From assembly GCA_027050975.1 (NCBI GenBank), contig JALUAR010000098.1, positions 1-18,414 of the forward strand: a stretch of DNA of 18,414 nt, given 5' to 3'. Both the position numbers and the translations under genes were made by a program. Source of the stretch: Thermodesulfovibrio sp. GTDB lineage: Bacteria > Nitrospirota > Thermodesulfovibrionia > Thermodesulfovibrionales > JdFR-85. Under the pieces are notes generated by a model. The model was not told where the DNA came from and did no database searches. It saw only the letters and a list, made by a program, of their open reading frames with translations. Positions 15,696 to 18,414 of the stretch are shown in pieces. Each line of letters starts with the position of its first letter. Within the stretch, counting starts at the first letter, position 1.

Positions 15696-16136
15696 ATGAA
15701 GGTTCAAGATATTCTTAATGAAAAAGGAAGAGAGCTGATCACTATAGGTGCTGATGCCAGTATAACCGATGCTGCATCAAAGATGATGCAGCGTAATATC
15801 GGGGCCTTGCTGGTTGAAGATGGAGGAAAACTTGTTGGTTTGATTACAGAGAGGGATATTGTAAAGATACTTGCCAGGACATCCTGTGAGATGAAAGGGC
15901 TTACTGTAAGAGACATAATGGTGAATAGTGAAAACCTTGTTGTTGCAGAGCCAGAGGACGAGGTTGAGTACGTCATGGCGGTTATGATCCAGAATGCAAT
16001 AAGACATATGCCTATAGTAGAAAAAGGGGAGCTTTCAGGAATTATCTCTATAAGAGATGTTGTCAAAACCCATGTAAGGAAGCTAAAAGCTGAAATTCAC
16101 TTCCTGAAAGAGTATATTTCGGATAAATACATTTAA
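15696..16136 (+). CDS. Stand-alone tandem CBS-domain protein, possible adenylate sensor
   Basis: A 146-residue protein made of two CBS domains (about 1-63 and 70-126) plus a short C-terminal helix (LKAEIHFLKEYISDKYI). Each repeat ends in the nucleotide-contact pattern G-h-h-(T/S)-x-x-D: GLITERD at 48-54 and GIISIRD at 115-121. CBS pairs (Bateman modules) commonly bind AMP, ADP, ATP or SAM. There is no attached enzyme or DNA-binding domain, so it probably acts on a partner. It begins 4 bp after qmoC with no clear ribosome binding site, suggesting translational coupling. Its place between the AMP-producing Apr/Qmo genes and the pyrophosphatase makes energy-charge sensing a fair inference, not a demonstrated function. 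Confidence 0.88.
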   Translation: MKVQDILNEKGRELITIGADASITDAASKMMQRNIGALLVEDGGKLVGLITERDIVKILARTSCEMKGLTVRDIMVNSENLVVAEPEDEVEYVMAVMIQNAIRHMPIVEKGELSGIISIRDVVKTHVRKLKAEIHFLKEYISDKYI

Positions 16137-16254
16137 GCCTCAGATAAATGCAGAAAATTCAGCAAAAGAAATCTGATCTGCGTGAGTCTGCGGCTGTTTT
16201 TTCAGAAGTAAAGGCATTTTGCCAGAAAATAAAAACTAAAAGGAGGTATGGTGA

Positions 16255-18297
16255 ATGGAAAGCTTAACTAATCTGGCTGCACTGTTTGGTGCAGGAGGAC
16301 TGCTGCTGGCACTTATACTCTTTGCAGCAGTCGTCAAGAGGCCCGAAGGCAATGAGACCATGCGTGAGATTGCGGGAATGATTCATGAGGGTGCGATGGC
16401 TTACCTCAAGAGGCAGTATACGATTCTCTCAATCTTCATTATTGTGGTTTTCATTGCAATGTACCTATATCTCGGGCTTCCATCAGCAGTAGCATTCCTC
16501 TCAGGAGCTATTTGTTCAATTGCTGCGGGATTCCTTGGTATGCAGGCAGCTACAAAGGCAAATGTCAGAACTGCCGAGGCTGCAAATCAGTACAAACCTG
16601 ATCACTCAAAGGCTCTCTCTGTAGCTTTTAATGGTGGTGCAGTTATGGGGCTTGCAGTGGCAGGTATTGGTCTTCTGGGTGTCGGTATCTTTTACTATCT
16701 TTACGGACGTGATCCCCAGACGGCCTTTATAATCAACGCCTTTGGTATGGGTGCATCCTCCATAGCCCTGTTTATGCGTGTTGGTGGTGGAATCTATACA
16801 AAGGCTGCCGACGTTGGTGCTGACCTTGTGGGTAAAGTTGAGGCAGGTATTCCAGAAGATGACCCACGTAACCCAGGTGTTATTGCTGACAATGTGGGCG
16901 ACAACGTTGGTGATGTTGCCGGAATGGGCGCTGACCTTTTTGAGTCCTACGTCAATTCAATCATTGCTTCAATTGCTATAGGTGCTACTGCTGCTATAGG
17001 TTCAAAGGTTGCCGGACTTGGTTCTGCTCTTCATCTTATGGCACTTCCTGTACTGCTTGCAGTGATGGGTATTATCTCCTCTGTGTTAGGAATTCTTGCC
17101 ATGAGAATCCTTGAGAAGATGAACCCAGCTGCAGCATTGAGATATTCCACCTTTATTGCTGCAGGCATTTTCCTTGTGCTCTCTTACTTCGCAACCTCAT
17201 CACTTGATGTTAGCAACAATGTGTTCTGGGCTGTTGTTGCAGGCTGTGTTGGCGGTATAATTATCGGTCTGCTTACAGAGTACTATACATCCGGTAGTCC
17301 TATTAGGAAGATTGCAGAGGCATCCCAGACAGGTCCTGGTACCAATATTATTACAGGACTTGCTGTTGGCCTTGAAAGTACGGCTCTTCCTGTGCTCGGT
17401 ATCTGTGTGGCTATATTTGTTGCCAACAAGGTGGCAGGTCTTTATGGAATTGGTATAGCTGCAGTCGGTATGTTAGGTACCATTGGTATCACCATGAGTG
17501 TTGACGCCTATGGTCCTATTGCTGACAACGCTGGTGGTATCTCTGAGATGGCCGGTCTTGGTGAGGATACCAGAGAGATTACTGACAGCTTGGATGCCCT
17601 TGGTAACACAACTGCTGCAATCGGTAAGGGATTCGCAATCGGTTCAGCTGCTCTTACTGCTCTGGCTCTGTTTTCCGCATACACTCAGAGCATTAATGCC
17701 GTAAGAGTTCAGAAGGGGCTTGAGAAGCTGACAATAATTATCACCGATCCGATGGTTGTTATCGGACTGCTTCTGGGTGGAATTCTTCCCTTCTTTGTAG
17801 CAGCTCTGACAATGACTGCTGTCGGAAGGGCTGCATTCAAGATGGTTAATGAGATCAGGCGTCAGTTCAGGGAGATTCCAGGACTGCTTGAGGGTAAACC
17901 TGGAGTCAAGCCTGATTCAAAGAGGTGTGTTGATATCTCCACTGCATCAGCATTGAAGGAGATGATTTTTCCCGGTCTGACTGCAGTTGTCAGTCCGATC
18001 GTCGTTGGCTTTGCTCTTGGCCCTGCTGCTCTTGGTGGCATGCTGGCAGGTGCTACAGTTACAGGTGTTATGCTTGCTCTGATGATGGCCAATGGTGGTG
18101 GTGCATGGGACAATGCAAAGAAGTACATTGAGAAGGGTAACCTTGGTGGTAAGGGTTCTGAGGCCCACAAGGCAGCTGTTGTTGGTGACACAGTAGGTGA
18201 CCCATTCAAGGATACTTCAGGTCCTTCAATGAACATTCTTATTAAGTTAATGAGTGTTGTCTCTCTCGTTATTGCTCCAATTATTGCTTTGATGTAG
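16255..18297 (+). CDS. hppA: Membrane-bound ion-pumping pyrophosphatase, K+-dependent type
   Basis: A 680-residue polytopic enzyme, about 16 membrane helices by family, that hydrolyses PPi and pumps H+ and/or Na+. Active-site blocks are DVGADLVGKVE (186-196), DPRNPGVIADNVGDNVGD from D203, WDNAKKYIE from D619 and GDTVGDPFKDTSGPS from G644. GNTTAAIGKG (450-459), with Ala454 and Gly457 where K+-independent enzymes have Lys and Thr, marks the K+-dependent subfamily. E230 in DLFESYV lies at the position used by Na+-pumping members, but some H+ pumps share it. AGGAGG (16241-16246) selects the ATG at 16255. It ends the sulfate operon and should save energy from the PPi made by Sat. The 118-bp gap before it holds no gene. 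Confidence 0.96.
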   Translation: MESLTNLAALFGAGGLLLALILFAAVVKRPEGNETMREIAGMIHEGAMAYLKRQYTILSIFIIVVFIAMYLYLGLPSAVAFLSGAICSIAAGFLGMQAATKANVRTAEAANQYKPDHSKALSVAFNGGAVMGLAVAGIGLLGVGIFYYLYGRDPQTAFIINAFGMGASSIALFMRVGGGIYTKAADVGADLVGKVEAGIPEDDPRNPGVIADNVGDNVGDVAGMGADLFESYVNSIIASIAIGATAAIGSKVAGLGSALHLMALPVLLAVMGIISSVLGILAMRILEKMNPAAALRYSTFIAAGIFLVLSYFATSSLDVSNNVFWAVVAGCVGGIIIGLLTEYYTSGSPIRKIAEASQTGPGTNIITGLAVGLESTALPVLGICVAIFVANKVAGLYGIGIAAVGMLGTIGITMSVDAYGPIADNAGGISEMAGLGEDTREITDSLDALGNTTAAIGKGFAIGSAALTALALFSAYTQSINAVRVQKGLEKLTIIITDPMVVIGLLLGGILPFFVAALTMTAVGRAAFKMVNEIRRQFREIPGLLEGKPGVKPDSKRCVDISTASALKEMIFPGLTAVVSPIVVGFALGPAALGGMLAGATVTGVMLALMMANGGGAWDNAKKYIEKGNLGGKGSEAHKAAVVGDTVGDPFKDTSGPSMNILIKLMSVVSLVIAPIIALM

Positions 18298-18303
18298 TAG
18301 AAC

Positions 18304-18324
18304 TAAGAGACGGATAGTCTCTTA
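18304..18324 (+). other. Small stem-loop after hppA
   Basis: TAAGAGAC (18304-18311) and GTCTCTTA (18317-18324) form an 8-bp stem with a 5-nt loop just past the hppA stop. It lies ahead of the main terminator and may aid 3'-end stability. Confidence 0.5.
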
Positions 18325-18341
18325 TAAATTGAGTCGTATAT

Positions 18342-18372
18342 AAAAAGGGAAGCCTTCGGGCTTCCCTTTTTT
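18342..18372 (+). terminator. UUCG-capped intrinsic terminator of the sulfate operon
   Basis: A 13-bp stem (18342-18354 with 18359-18371), closed by a C(UUCG)G tetraloop, runs into TTTTTT. It is the best-formed terminator in the window and ends the 12-kb operon. The remaining 40 bp to the window end are AT-rich with nothing recognisable. Confidence 0.92.
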
Positions 18373-18414
18373 AACTTTATCCTTTTAAAATATTTAATTA
18401 ATAAAAATTGCGCG

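Overview
The window carries an iron-sulfur/sulfur-transfer operon at its left end and a 12-kb operon for dissimilatory sulfate activation and reduction (or its reverse) on the right. The organism is an anaerobic bacterium of moderate GC that gains energy from sulfate or sulfite chemistry. A Thermodesulfovibrio-like member of the Nitrospirota, or a Desulfobacterota relative, would fit. That placement rests on gene content (sat, aprBA, qmoABC, membrane pyrophosphatase) and on general resemblance of the proteins, not on a tree. No dsrAB, 16S rRNA or other decisive marker is present.

Positions 1-2450: iscR - tusA-like - iscS-like - iscU, tightly packed and ended by a strong 17-bp hairpin. The promoter is consensus, is overlaid by an almost perfect E. 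coli type-1 IscR operator, and predicts a leaderless iscR mRNA. The cysteine desulfurase homologue keeps its catalytic loop Cys but has Gln where the PLP-binding Lys should be. This is the most surprising protein feature in the window.

Positions 2450-6180: a mixed region. It holds a short MITE-like inverted-repeat element, a tRNA-Ser(GCT), an orphan DppB/OppB-type permease followed by a third copy of the repeat, a Ca2+/cation-antiporter-family membrane protein on the minus strand, and a YwiC-like membrane protein.

Positions 6181-18414: adk - sat - aprB - aprA - qmoA - qmoB - qmoC - CBS-domain protein - hppA, all on the plus strand, from one visible promoter to a UUCG-capped terminator. In the reductive direction Sat makes APS and PPi, HppA uses the PPi to pump ions, AprBA reduces APS to sulfite and AMP with electrons that QmoABC draws from the quinol pool, and Adk recycles the AMP. 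The CBS protein has the features of an adenylate sensor. The intergenic gaps on both sides of aprA contain sizeable inverted repeats, which suggests segmental control of mRNA levels.

I found no CRISPR array, rRNA, transposase or phage gene, and no wholly new multi-gene system. The most useful leads are the desulfurase active site, the iscR control region, the repeat element, the intergenic RNA structures and the CBS gene.
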